Assembly: GCF_007827815.1 (NCBI RefSeq)
Contig: NZ_VITH01000013.1
Coordinates: 1-64,000 of the forward strand
Reading direction: 5' to 3'
Origin: Azospirillum brasilense
GTDB taxonomy: Bacteria; Pseudomonadota; Alphaproteobacteria; Azospirillales; Azospirillaceae
DNA: 64,000 nt
Part shown: positions 46,559-54,189 of the stretch, piece by piece
Layout of the letters: each line of letters starts with the position of its first letter
Numbering within the stretch: position 1 is the first letter of the stretch
The notes under the pieces: generated by a model
Databases searched by the model: none
The model's input: only the letters and a program-made list of their open reading frames with translations
What the model was told of the DNA's origin: nothing
Program-made: the position numbers and the translations under genes

Positions 46559-47134
46559 TCAGGCGGCGTCCTTCACCGCCTCCAGCACGATGGTGATCTC
46601 GTCGACCACGTTGTTCTGGCTCTCGATGGCCTCGGCGATGTCCTGGTTGGTGGCCTGCCCCGCCTTCAGCCGTTGTTGCCAGCGCGGCATCAGCTTGTAG
46701 CCGACCGACAGGATGCGGAAATCCACGTTCAGATGCATGGCCAGCCGGGTGTTCGGCCAGCCGCGCTCGATGAACTTCCGGTTCTCCTCCATCGAGAACA
46801 GGCTCAGCACGTTGGGCGTGATCGGCCGGACATGGGTCGGGTCGCCGAGGAAGCCGTCGCTGCGCGGGTGCGGCACCTTGATGGTGATCCGCGCGCCGTG
46901 CCGGCAGACGCGGTGCATCTCCGTCATGATGTTCAGGAACTGCCCGGTCGTCTGGCCCATATGCTCCAGCGCGTGGATGAGCTGGATGTCGGCGACGCTG
47001 TTCGTCTCGAACGGCCAGGGCACGGCTTCCAGGTCGGCCTGGATGTCCGGCCCGAAGGTGCCGTACTTGTCCACATTCACATAGCCGGGAAGCCGCGTGT
47101 CGCCGCAGCCGAGGTTGAGCTTGAGGTCCGACAT
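46559..47134 (-). CDS. SAM-dependent methyltransferase
   Basis: This 191-aa class I methyltransferase has motif I LNLGCGD at residues 5-11, an acidic strand after it (GYVNVDKYG) and a region QLIHALEHM typical of the UbiE/11-type group. ATG 47134 is chosen because it puts motif I near the start; a longer frame to 47236 lacks sense. Substrate unknown; it is convergent with the glf operon, so a glycan role is possible. Confidence 0.85.
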   Translation of the reverse strand: MSDLKLNLGCGDTRLPGYVNVDKYGTFGPDIQADLEAVPWPFETNSVADIQLIHALEHMGQTTGQFLNIMTEMHRVCRHGARITIKVPHPRSDGFLGDPTHVRPITPNVLSLFSMEENRKFIERGWPNTRLAMHLNVDFRILSVGYKLMPRWQQRLKAGQATNQDIAEAIESQNNVVDEITIVLEAVKDAA

Positions 47135-47219
47135 CCTGCGCGCCTTCGGTCCGCCGTTGTTGCCACCGGCAGGACCGTACACCGCCCGCGGCCCAAACGA
47201 CAGATCGGGAACGCCCACC

Positions 47220-48053
47220 CTACATGTCCAAACCAACGTCCAAATTCGGCGCGCTGTGGGTCAGCCAGCCGACCGAGATCATGTCGACGCCCGCTTCGGC
47301 GATGGCCCGCACGGTGGACAGGGTGACGTTGCCCGACGCCTCCGTCACCATGCGGCCGTCGACCATGGCGACGGCGCGGCGCAGCGTCTGCGGGTCCATG
47401 TTGTCGAGCAGAACGACGTCGACCGGCAGGGTCAGCAGCTCCTCCAGTTGGGCCAGCGTGTCCACCTCGACCTCCACTTTCACCATGTGGCCGATGGCGG
47501 CGCGGACGCGCTCGACCGCCGGGCGGATGCCGCCGGCCACGGCGATGTGGTTGTCCTTGACCAGAACCGCGTCGTCCAGCCCGAAGCGGTGGTTGAAGCC
47601 GCCGCCCAGCCGCACCGCGTGCTTTTCCAGGACGCGCAGGCCGGGGGTGGTCTTGCGGGTGCAGACGATGCGGGCGCGGGTCCCCTCGACCTCACGCACC
47701 AGCGCGCGGGTGGCGGTGGCGATGCCGGACAGGCGGCCCAACAGGTTCAGCGCCGTGCGCTCCGCCGTCAGCAGGGCGCGGGCGCGGGCCGTCACGGTGG
47801 CGATGGTGGCGCCGGGGGCCACGTCGGCGCCGTCGCCATGCTCCACCCGCAGCTCCGCCGCCGGGTCGAGCATGCGGAAGGCGGACAGGGCGACCTCCAG
47901 CCCGGCGACGCGCCCGTCCCTGCGGGCGGCCACCCGCGCCGTCGCCACGGCGTCCGCCGGGACGATGCTGTCGGTGGTGATGTCGCCGGCCCGCCCGAGG
48001 TCCTCCGCCAGGGCGGCGCGGACGATCGGCTCATAGGTCAGAGGATGGAGCAT
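47220..48053 (-). CDS. nadC: quinolinate phosphoribosyltransferase
   Basis: This 277-aa enzyme forms nicotinate mononucleotide from quinolinate and PRPP. Motifs include [27 protein letters not shown] and VDVVLLDNM. It starts 16 bases inside the end of nadB. Last gene of the leftward nadA-nadB-nadC unit. Confidence 0.96.
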   Translation of the reverse strand: MLHPLTYEPIVRAALAEDLGRAGDITTDSIVPADAVATARVAARRDGRVAGLEVALSAFRMLDPAAELRVEHGDGADVAPGATIATVTARARALLTAERTALNLLGRLSGIATATRALVREVEGTRARIVCTRKTTPGLRVLEKHAVRLGGGFNHRFGLDDAVLVKDNHIAVAGGIRPAVERVRAAIGHMVKVEVEVDTLAQLEELLTLPVDVVLLDNMDPQTLRRAVAMVDGRMVTEASGNVTLSTVRAIAEAGVDMISVGWLTHSAPNLDVGLDM

Positions 48054-49660
48054 GCGGCGTCTCCGGTCAGGGGGCCGGCGGCCCCGGTTAGGTCGGTGAG
48101 GGTGAAGCGGTGGCGCTGCGCCGCCGGGTCTTCCTGCGGGAAGTCGGTGCGGAAATGCGCCCCGCGGCTTTCGCTGCGGGCGAGCGCGGCGTGGACGATC
48201 AGCCGCCCGGTCAGCAGGCGGTTGCGCGCCTCGCCCCAGCGGCGGACGGCGGCGAGGTCCGCCGGGCCGACGCCGCACAGCGCGTCGAGCGCCACGGCGA
48301 GCCGGTCCAGCTTGCGCCGGGCGGTCCACAGACCCACCCCGTCGCGCACCAGCCCGGCGCCCTGGTAGAGCGTGCGGCGGGATTCGTCGGTGATGGCGTC
48401 GAGCAGGCCGGCCCCGATCTCCCCGGCGACGGCCGGGATGTCGGGCAGGGCGAAGGGCGGCAGGGGAGGCAGGTCCCGCCCGGCCACGTCGCGGGCCACC
48501 CGCGCACCGAACACCAGCGCCTCCAGCAGGGAATTGCTGGCCAGCCGGTTGGCGCCGTGGACGCCGGTGCAGGCGACCTCGCCGCAGGCCCACAGCCCGT
48601 CCAGGCTGGTCCGCCCGGCGGGATCGGTGACCACCCCGCCCATGTGGTAATGCGCCGCCGGGGCGACCGGCACCGGCTCCCGCCAGGGGTCCAGCCCGTG
48701 GGCGGCGCAGAGCGCCAGCACGGTGGGGAAGCCGTCCGGCCTGGCGGCCAGCGCCGGGCGCAGGTCCAGCCGCACCGGCTCCCCCGCGGCGACGCGGGCG
48801 CCGATGGCGCGGGCCACCACGTCGCGCGGGGCCAACTCGGCCAACGGGTGTTCCGCCGCCATGAAACGGACCCCGCGCCGGTCGAGCAGCAGCGCCCCGG
48901 CGCCGCGCAGCGCCTCGGTCAGCAGCGGGGCGGGGTCGGCGTCCACGGCGAGCGCCGTGGGGTGGAACTGCACGAATTCCACATCGGCGAGCAGAGCCCC
49001 GGCCCGCGCAGCCAGCGCCAGCCCGTCGCCGGTCGCCTCCGGCGGGTTGGTGGTGCGGGCGTAGGCCCCACCGACCCCGCCGGTCGCCAGCACCACGCGC
49101 GGCGCGCGGTGGAACACCCAACCTTCGGCGTGGCAGGCCAGCACGCCGCAGACCCGCCCGTGGCGCACCGCCAGATCGACGGCGAAGGCGTTGCTCTCCA
49201 CCCGGATCGACGGAGTGGAGCGCACCCGCTCGGCCAGCGCCGCGACCAGCGTCGCCCCGGTGGCGTCGCCGCCGGCATGGACGATGCGCGCCGCCCCGTG
49301 CGCCGCCTCCCGCCCCAGCAGGGGGGCGCCGCCGGCGTCGCGGTCGAAGGGCAGCCCGGCGCGGAGCAGCGCCCGCACCCGCTCCGCCCCCTCGCGGGTC
49401 AGCAGCAGGGCGCGGTCCGCGTCCACGAAGCCGGCCCCGGCGGCCACTGTGTCGGCGGCGTGCGCCTCCGGCCCGTCGCCGGGGCCGATGGCGGCGGCGA
49501 TGCCGCCCTGGGCGTGGTTGCTGGAGCCGCCCGGCAGGTCCGGCGTCTTGGTCAGCAGCGTGACGGCGCGCGGCGCCAGATGCAGGGCGGCGGTCAGCCC
49601 GGCCATGCCGGAGCCGATGACGACCACCTCCGAATCGCGGACCGTGTAAGGGGTGGGCAT
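48038..49660 (-). CDS. nadB: L-aspartate oxidase
   Basis: This 540-aa flavoenzyme oxidises aspartate to iminoaspartate. FAD motif [15 protein letters not shown], then [14 protein letters not shown], and the active-site block HYHMGGV are present, with a helical C-terminal domain. A large palindromic repeat lies between it and nadA, so the operon is interrupted by that element. Confidence 0.96.
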   Translation of the reverse strand: MPTPYTVRDSEVVVIGSGMAGLTAALHLAPRAVTLLTKTPDLPGGSSNHAQGGIAAAIGPGDGPEAHAADTVAAGAGFVDADRALLLTREGAERVRALLRAGLPFDRDAGGAPLLGREAAHGAARIVHAGGDATGATLVAALAERVRSTPSIRVESNAFAVDLAVRHGRVCGVLACHAEGWVFHRAPRVVLATGGVGGAYARTTNPPEATGDGLALAARAGALLADVEFVQFHPTALAVDADPAPLLTEALRGAGALLLDRRGVRFMAAEHPLAELAPRDVVARAIGARVAAGEPVRLDLRPALAARPDGFPTVLALCAAHGLDPWREPVPVAPAAHYHMGGVVTDPAGRTSLDGLWACGEVACTGVHGANRLASNSLLEALVFGARVARDVAGRDLPPLPPFALPDIPAVAGEIGAGLLDAITDESRRTLYQGAGLVRDGVGLWTARRKLDRLAVALDALCGVGPADLAAVRRWGEARNRLLTGRLIVHAALARSESRGAHFRTDFPQEDPAAQRHRFTLTDLTGAAGPLTGDAACSIL

Positions 49661-49686
49661 GGGTGGGTTCTCTCGATGGAGAATCT

Positions 49687-49871
49687 AGCCCTCTCCCCTC
49701 CGGGGAGAGGGTGGCCCGAAGGGCCTTTCGCGCTGGCCAAAGGCCAGCGCTGACGGCGGCGGGCGGATGCCTCTGGCATCCGCTGAGAGCCGGTGAGGGG
49801 GATTCGCGTGGCGGTGCGTTCGGCACAAGTGCAACCCCCTCACCCTGACCCTCTCCCCAGAGGGGAGAGGG
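49687..49871. repeat. palindromic repeat (copy 6), composite
   Basis: CCCTCTCCCCTCCGGGGAGA and CTCTCCCCAGAGGGGAGAGG flank nested inverted repeats (GCTGGCCAAAGGCCAGC; GGATGCCTCTGGCATCC) and a core shared with copy 2. It fills the nadA-nadB gap. Confidence 0.75.
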
Positions 49872-49880
49872 AATACGAGA

Positions 49881-50891
49881 TCAGCGCGGCTTCACCGCCA
49901 GCATCCGTTCCACCGAACGGCGGGCGCGGTCGGCCACCTCCGGGGCGATGGTCACCTGCGGTTCCAGCGTGCGCAGGCTGTCCAGGATGTTCGCCAGCGT
50001 GATCTTCTTCATGTGCGGGCACAGGTTGCAGGGCCGCACGAACTCCGTCTCCGGCGCGGCGGCGGCGATGTTGTCGCTCATCGAGCATTCGGTGACCATC
50101 AGCACCCGCGGTGGCCGGCGGTCCGCCACGAAATCGACCATGCGGGCGGTGGAGCCGACGAAGTCCGCGGCTTTCAGGACGTCGGGCGGGCATTCCGGAT
50201 GGGCGATGACGACCAACTCGTCGAAGCGTCCGCGGAACTCGCGGATCTCGTCGCCGGTGAAGCGCTCGTGCACCTCGCAGTGGCCCTTCCAGGCGATGAT
50301 CTCGACGCTGGTCTGGGTGGCGACGTATTTCGCCAGATACTCGTCGGGCAGCATGATGACGCGCGGCGCGCCCAGCGATTCCACCACCTCCACCGCGTTG
50401 CCGGAGGTGCAGCAGATGTCCACCTCCGCCTTCACGTCGGCCGAGGTGTTGACGTAGGCGACCACCGGCACGCCCGGATAGCGCTCGCGCAGCAGCCGCA
50501 CGTCGGCGGCGGTGATCGATTCGGCCAGGGAGCAGCCCGCCCCGGTGTCGGGAATCAGCACCGTCTTGGCCGGGTTCAGCAGCTTCGCCGTCTCCGCCAT
50601 GAAATGCACGCCGGCCACGACGATCACGTCGGCGTCGGTCTCGGTCGCCCGTGCGGCCAGCGCCAAGCTGTCGCCGACGATGTCGGCCACGCCGTGGAAG
50701 ATCTCCGGCGTCTGGTAATTGTGCGCCAGGATCACCGCGTTGCGCTCGCGCTTCAGGCGGTTGATCTCGTGGACCAGCGGAGCGTGGAACGGCCACTCGA
50801 CGGCGGGCATCACGCGCTTCATGCGCTCGTAGATCGGCTGCGTCGCCGCGGCGATGTCGGGCGTGTAGGCAAGGCCGGTGGTGTCGCGCAT
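49881..50891 (-). CDS. nadA: quinolinate synthase
   Basis: This 336-aa 4Fe-4S enzyme condenses iminoaspartate with DHAP. The three cluster cysteines are visible in [17 protein letters not shown] and CNLCPHM. NYQTPE and the repeated pseudo-symmetric domains fit. AAAGGAAGG precedes ATG 50891. Two palindromic sites lie directly upstream. Confidence 0.96.
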   Translation of the reverse strand: MRDTTGLAYTPDIAAATQPIYERMKRVMPAVEWPFHAPLVHEINRLKRERNAVILAHNYQTPEIFHGVADIVGDSLALAARATETDADVIVVAGVHFMAETAKLLNPAKTVLIPDTGAGCSLAESITAADVRLLRERYPGVPVVAYVNTSADVKAEVDICCTSGNAVEVVESLGAPRVIMLPDEYLAKYVATQTSVEIIAWKGHCEVHERFTGDEIREFRGRFDELVVIAHPECPPDVLKAADFVGSTARMVDFVADRRPPRVLMVTECSMSDNIAAAAPETEFVRPCNLCPHMKKITLANILDSLRTLEPQVTIAPEVADRARRSVERMLAVKPR

Positions 50892-50905
50892 GGCGCCTTC
50901 CTTTA

Positions 50906-50947
50906 ATGCTCGCTGTGAGCAAAACCATAAATGCTCGATTGGAGCAT
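50906..50947. promoter_or_regulatory. paired palindromic operator before nadA
   Basis: ATGCTCGCTGTGAGCA (50906-50921) and ATGCTCGATTGGAGCAT (50931-50947) each have ATGCTC and its complement GAGCA(T) around a five-base spacer. Their starts are 25 bases apart. Position just ahead of the nadA ribosome site suggests a repressor of NAD synthesis; a NadQ- or similar type protein is possible. Confidence 0.65.
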
Positions 50948-50992
50948 ATCAAGCGGAAAAGAATGCGTCGTGCGGAACGTCGGTGATTCGCC

Positions 50993-51355
50993 CTACTTGG
51001 CTTCCTGGCTGCTCAGGTCGGACGGGTTTTCGGAGCGGGTCGGCTCGTGCCCCATGTCGGGTTCGCTGGCCCATTGGTTGGGGCGCGGCACCGGGTTGCC
51101 GTGAAGGTCGGGCGGCGCCCGGCGCAGGTCGGTCAAGGCCTGCTGCAACTCCGCTCCCTGGGTCTCGCCGCTGGTGCTGGATTTGGGCGCGCGGACGCCC
51201 TGTTCGTTGGGCGGCGGCTCCTGGCTCTGCTGCACCTTGATGTCGTTGGACAGCGACTCCTTGTTGACTTCCTGGGCGATGACGTTGCCGGTCATCAAAA
51301 GCCCGGCGACAAGGCCGGAAGAGACGAGACCGGAAGAAATGAGGGCGGCGAGCAA
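50993..51355 (-). CDS. small exported protein of unknown function
   Basis: The 120-aa product has a signal peptide-like N terminus (ALISSGLVSSGLVAGLLMTG, cleavage probably after VIAQ). The mature part is polar and Gln/Ser/Pro-rich, with no domain recognised. The last part is disordered (EPDMGHEPTRSENPSDLSS). Confidence 0.65.
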   Translation of the reverse strand: MLAALISSGLVSSGLVAGLLMTGNVIAQEVNKESLSNDIKVQQSQEPPPNEQGVRAPKSSTSGETQGAELQQALTDLRRAPPDLHGNPVPRPNQWASEPDMGHEPTRSENPSDLSSQEAK

Positions 51356-51450
51356 GGCGGCGGACTCCTTTTGAAGGAAGGGGTGGCAAGGCCGTCCCTC
51401 CCACCAACAGGCGTTGGCACCAACCCTCCCGTTCGCGCGTTATCAGGGGC

Positions 51451-52056
51451 ATGGACCCGACCGACGCCCCGACTCTGCCGCCCATTTTCCAGCCTTGGCC
51501 CGCCGAGGCGGACGGCCCCTTCGCCACCGCCCGCCGCTTCGCCGCGGAGGGGGCGGCGCCCGGCACGCTCGTCCACAGCGGCCGGCGCGACCGGCTGGAC
51601 GTGGCGGTGGTGCTGGTTCCCGACCGCCCGGACGCGGGGGATGGCCTTGCCGCCGTCACCCTGGTCGCGCTGGCCGACGCGCTGGAGGCGTTGGGGCCGC
51701 CGAACCAGAGCATCCGCTTCGACGGCGCGGGCCGCCTGCTGCTGAACGGCGCGGTGGCCGGCGGGGTGACCGTCGCGCTCGGCCCCGGCGCCGAGGACGG
51801 GCTGCCCGCCTGGGCCGTGGTCGGGGCAGAACTGGAGGTGCTGGGCGACCCCGACGACCCCGACCCGGGGCGACACCCCGACCGCACGGCGCTGCGCGAG
51901 GAGGGCTTCGGCGACACCGACGCCGTGGCGGTGCTGGAGAGCTTCACCCGGCATTTCCTGACCTGGATCGACCGCTGGATGGACGCGGGCTTCGAGCCGG
52001 TGCGGCGGGTCTGGGAACAGCGGCTGGTCCGCAAGGCAGAGGGGACGCGGTCATGA
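51451..52056 (+). CDS. biotin/lipoate ligase-like protein (DUF4444-type) in formate dehydrogenase locus
   Basis: The 201-aa protein resembles the small biotin/lipoate A/B ligase-like family often found beside formate dehydrogenase genes. It starts the cluster and overlaps the DUF3305 gene by four bases (ATGA). I see no clear catalytic Lys motif, so enzyme activity is uncertain. Confidence 0.65.
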   Translation: MDPTDAPTLPPIFQPWPAEADGPFATARRFAAEGAAPGTLVHSGRRDRLDVAVVLVPDRPDAGDGLAAVTLVALADALEALGPPNQSIRFDGAGRLLLNGAVAGGVTVALGPGAEDGLPAWAVVGAELEVLGDPDDPDPGRHPDRTALREEGFGDTDAVAVLESFTRHFLTWIDRWMDAGFEPVRRVWEQRLVRKAEGTRS

Positions 52057-52577
52057 CCGGACAGGCCGAACGGCGCGGCGTCGGCATCACGGTGGAGCGC
52101 CAGCGCATCGACAACCCGTGGGTGGACGCCCGCTGGCGGGTGACCGGCGCACTGCCGGCGCTGCCCGACCGCGCGCCCTGGACCGTGCTGGCGCAGGATG
52201 GCGAGCGCACCGGCTATTACGCGGGTGCGGCGGAGATCGTGCTCCATCCCGGCGAGACGGAGAACTACGTCGAGAATTTGAAGGGCGGCCACCCGATGCT
52301 CTACGTCATCCTGCGCCGCTGCGCGGAGGAGCCGGGGCTGCGGCTGCTCGCCGTCACCGTCGATCCCGGCGAGGTCGACGCCCATTCCGACGCGGGCGAC
52401 GACCTGATCGAAGCGATTCCACTGCCGCCCGATCTTTCGGAATGGATGTGCGACTTCGTGGCCCGGCACCATACCGAACGGCCCTTCTACAAGCGCCAGC
52501 GCGACCGCGCCGACCCGGAGGCGCTGGCCCGCCGTGCCCCGGTTGCTCACTCTGGAAAGGATCAGCGCCATGGATGA
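52053..52577 (+). CDS. DUF3305 family protein
   Basis: The 174-aa protein has the DUF3305 pattern VERQRIDNPWVDARW, then ENYVENLKGGHPMLYVIL and FVARHHTERPFYKRQRDR. This family travels with DUF3306 and periplasmic formate dehydrogenases; its role is unknown, probably in assembly. It overlaps the preceding gene by four bases. Confidence 0.85.
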   Translation: MTGQAERRGVGITVERQRIDNPWVDARWRVTGALPALPDRAPWTVLAQDGERTGYYAGAAEIVLHPGETENYVENLKGGHPMLYVILRRCAEEPGLRLLAVTVDPGEVDAHSDAGDDLIEAIPLPPDLSEWMCDFVARHHTERPFYKRQRDRADPEALARRAPVAHSGKDQRHG

Positions 52578-53148
52578 CCGCGCCCTGGATGACGGGTCCG
52601 AAGGCTTCCTGTCCCGCTGGTCGCGGCGCAAGCAGGAGGCGCGCACGGCGCCCGTCGAGGTCCCCGAACCGCCGGAGGAGCGGGACGCGGTGGAGGAACC
52701 GCAGGCCATCGCCGCTCCGCCGCCGGAACCCTTCGACCCGGAAAGCCTGCCGCCGGTGGAGAGCCTGGGCGCGGACAGCGACTACACCGGCTTCCTCGCC
52801 AGCAACGTCCCGCAGGAGCTGAAACGGCTGGCCTTGCGCAAGGCCTGGACCAGCGACCCGGTGATCGCGGGCTTCCGCGGCTTCGCCGAGTATGACTGGG
52901 ACTGCAACGCCCCCGGCTACGGCAAGCTGCTCGACACCGACCGCATTGCCGACCTGCTGGACCGCATCGCCACCGACGAGAAGCCGGCGGAGGAGGAGAA
53001 GGTGGAGGAGGTGGTGGTTGCCGAGGTGGACGAGTCTGAGGAAGTGGACAGTGCTGCCCCCACCCCGGTCCTCCCCCGCTCCGCGGGAGAGGGAGATGAT
53101 CGCGAAGCGGCGGCAGTCCCCTCCCCTGCGAAAGCGGGGGAGGGTTAA
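52570..53148 (+). CDS. DUF3306 family protein with repeat-encoded C terminus
   Basis: The 192-aa protein carries FLSRWSRRKQ at its N terminus and the conserved SDYTGFL, LRKAWTSDP, FAEYDWD segment typical of DUF3306. The last 28 or so residues (TPVLPRSAGEGDDREAAAVP) come from a palindromic repeat element. ATG 52570 is chosen over 52534. Partner of DUF3305. Confidence 0.83.
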   Translation: MDDRALDDGSEGFLSRWSRRKQEARTAPVEVPEPPEERDAVEEPQAIAAPPPEPFDPESLPPVESLGADSDYTGFLASNVPQELKRLALRKAWTSDPVIAGFRGFAEYDWDCNAPGYGKLLDTDRIADLLDRIATDEKPAEEEKVEEVVVAEVDESEEVDSAAPTPVLPRSAGEGDDREAAAVPSPAKAGEG

Positions 53149-53157
53149 GGGGGGGCA
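53063..53157. repeat. palindromic repeat (copy 7) at the 3' end of the DUF3306 gene
   Basis: CCCCCACCCCGGTCCTCCCC to GGGGGAGGGTTAAGGGGGGG with internal GCGAAGCGGCGGCAGTCCCC, the reverse complement of the core in copies 5 and 8. The gene stop lies inside it. Confidence 0.8.
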
Positions 53158-53278
53158 GCACCGAGGCGCGAAGGCAAGTCCACCCCGCTTAGACTGCGCA
53201 ACCTTTGAGCATTCCCGCTGTTGTCCCTGATGAGCCGGACCTTAACCGGCCACGGAAAAGGCGAAGCGGGGCAAGGGC

Positions 53279-53959
53279 ATGGCGGAAACGGCCATCATCG
53301 ACGACGCGGATCGGCTGCGGGCGCAGGCGTACGGCCTGCTGGCCCACCTGTTGGCGCGTCCGCCGTCGCGCGACCTGCTGGCCACGGTCGGCGCTCTGGC
53401 CGGGGACGGTTCGCCGCTCGGCCGGGCCATCAGCGATCTGGCCGTACGCGCCCGTACGCTCGCCGACGCCCCGGACGGCGAACACCGGGCCGAGCGCGAG
53501 TATCATGAGCTGTTCCTCGGGGTGACGCGGGGCGAGCTGGTTCCCTTCGCCTCCTACTACCGCACCGGCTTCCTGATCGACCGGCCGCTGGCCCGCCTGC
53601 GCGAGGACATGCAGGCGCTGGGCATCGAGCGCGCCCCCGGCGTCAGCGAGCCCGAGGACCACATCGCCGCCATCGTCGAGATCATGGGGGCGATGGCCGC
53701 CGGGACCGTCGGCACGGCGGGCGGCGAGCCGGACCTGCCGCGCCAGAAGCGCTTCTTCGAGCGCCACCTCGCCCCGTGGGCGGGCCGCTTCTTCCAGGAT
53801 CTGGAGGAGGCGTCGGCGGCGCATTTCTACCGGCCCGTGGGCACCTTCGGGCGGCTGTTCCTGGACATCGAGACCAACGCCTTCGCGATGATCGCGTCCG
53901 TCCCTCCGGGCGCGCCGCGCGGGGCCGACCAGCGGGAGGGCACGATCCATGCACCGTGA
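53279..53959 (+). CDS. TorD/DmsD-type chaperone for the formate dehydrogenase
   Basis: This 226-aa all-helical protein of the molybdoenzyme chaperone family has EYHELFLGVTRGELVPFASY and a C-terminal helix bundle. Such chaperones bind the twin-arginine signal of the partner enzyme. The 3' end overlaps the TAT-target gene by 11 bases. Confidence 0.85.
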   Translation: MAETAIIDDADRLRAQAYGLLAHLLARPPSRDLLATVGALAGDGSPLGRAISDLAVRARTLADAPDGEHRAEREYHELFLGVTRGELVPFASYYRTGFLIDRPLARLREDMQALGIERAPGVSEPEDHIAAIVEIMGAMAAGTVGTAGGEPDLPRQKRFFERHLAPWAGRFFQDLEEASAAHFYRPVGTFGRLFLDIETNAFAMIASVPPGAPRGADQREGTIHAP

Positions 53960-54158
53960 CGAGAGCCAGAAGAAAACCGGACTGGAACGCCGCAGCCTGC
54001 TGAAGGGCCTCGGACTGGGGGCTGCTGGGGCCGCCGCTGCGGCCGCGACCCTGCGCGCCGCCCCGGCGGAGGCGGTGGAATCGCCGCAGGAGCAGGTGAA
54101 GTCCCGCTACCGCGAAACCGACCATGTGAAGCGTTTCTACGCGCTGAACCGACTCTGA
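53949..54158 (+). CDS. formate dehydrogenase region TAT-target small protein
   Basis: This 69-aa protein has a twin-arginine signal (ERRSLLKGLGLGAAGAAAAA) and a short mature tail (VKSRYRETDHVKRFYALNR). It fits the small TAT protein found just upstream of the catalytic subunit in many formate dehydrogenase loci. Function unknown; possibly a subunit. Confidence 0.9.
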   Translation: MHRDESQKKTGLERRSLLKGLGLGAAGAAAAAATLRAAPAEAVESPQEQVKSRYRETDHVKRFYALNRL

Positions 54159-54189
54159 CCGCGACGTTTCTTATCCAAAGGGCCGCCCC

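Noticed and set aside
47220-49826. 868-aa frame suggesting a NadB-NadC fusion
   Set aside because: Only the nadC part reads sensibly; the upstream part is the wrong frame of nadB, which is complete in its own frame with a 16-base overlap.
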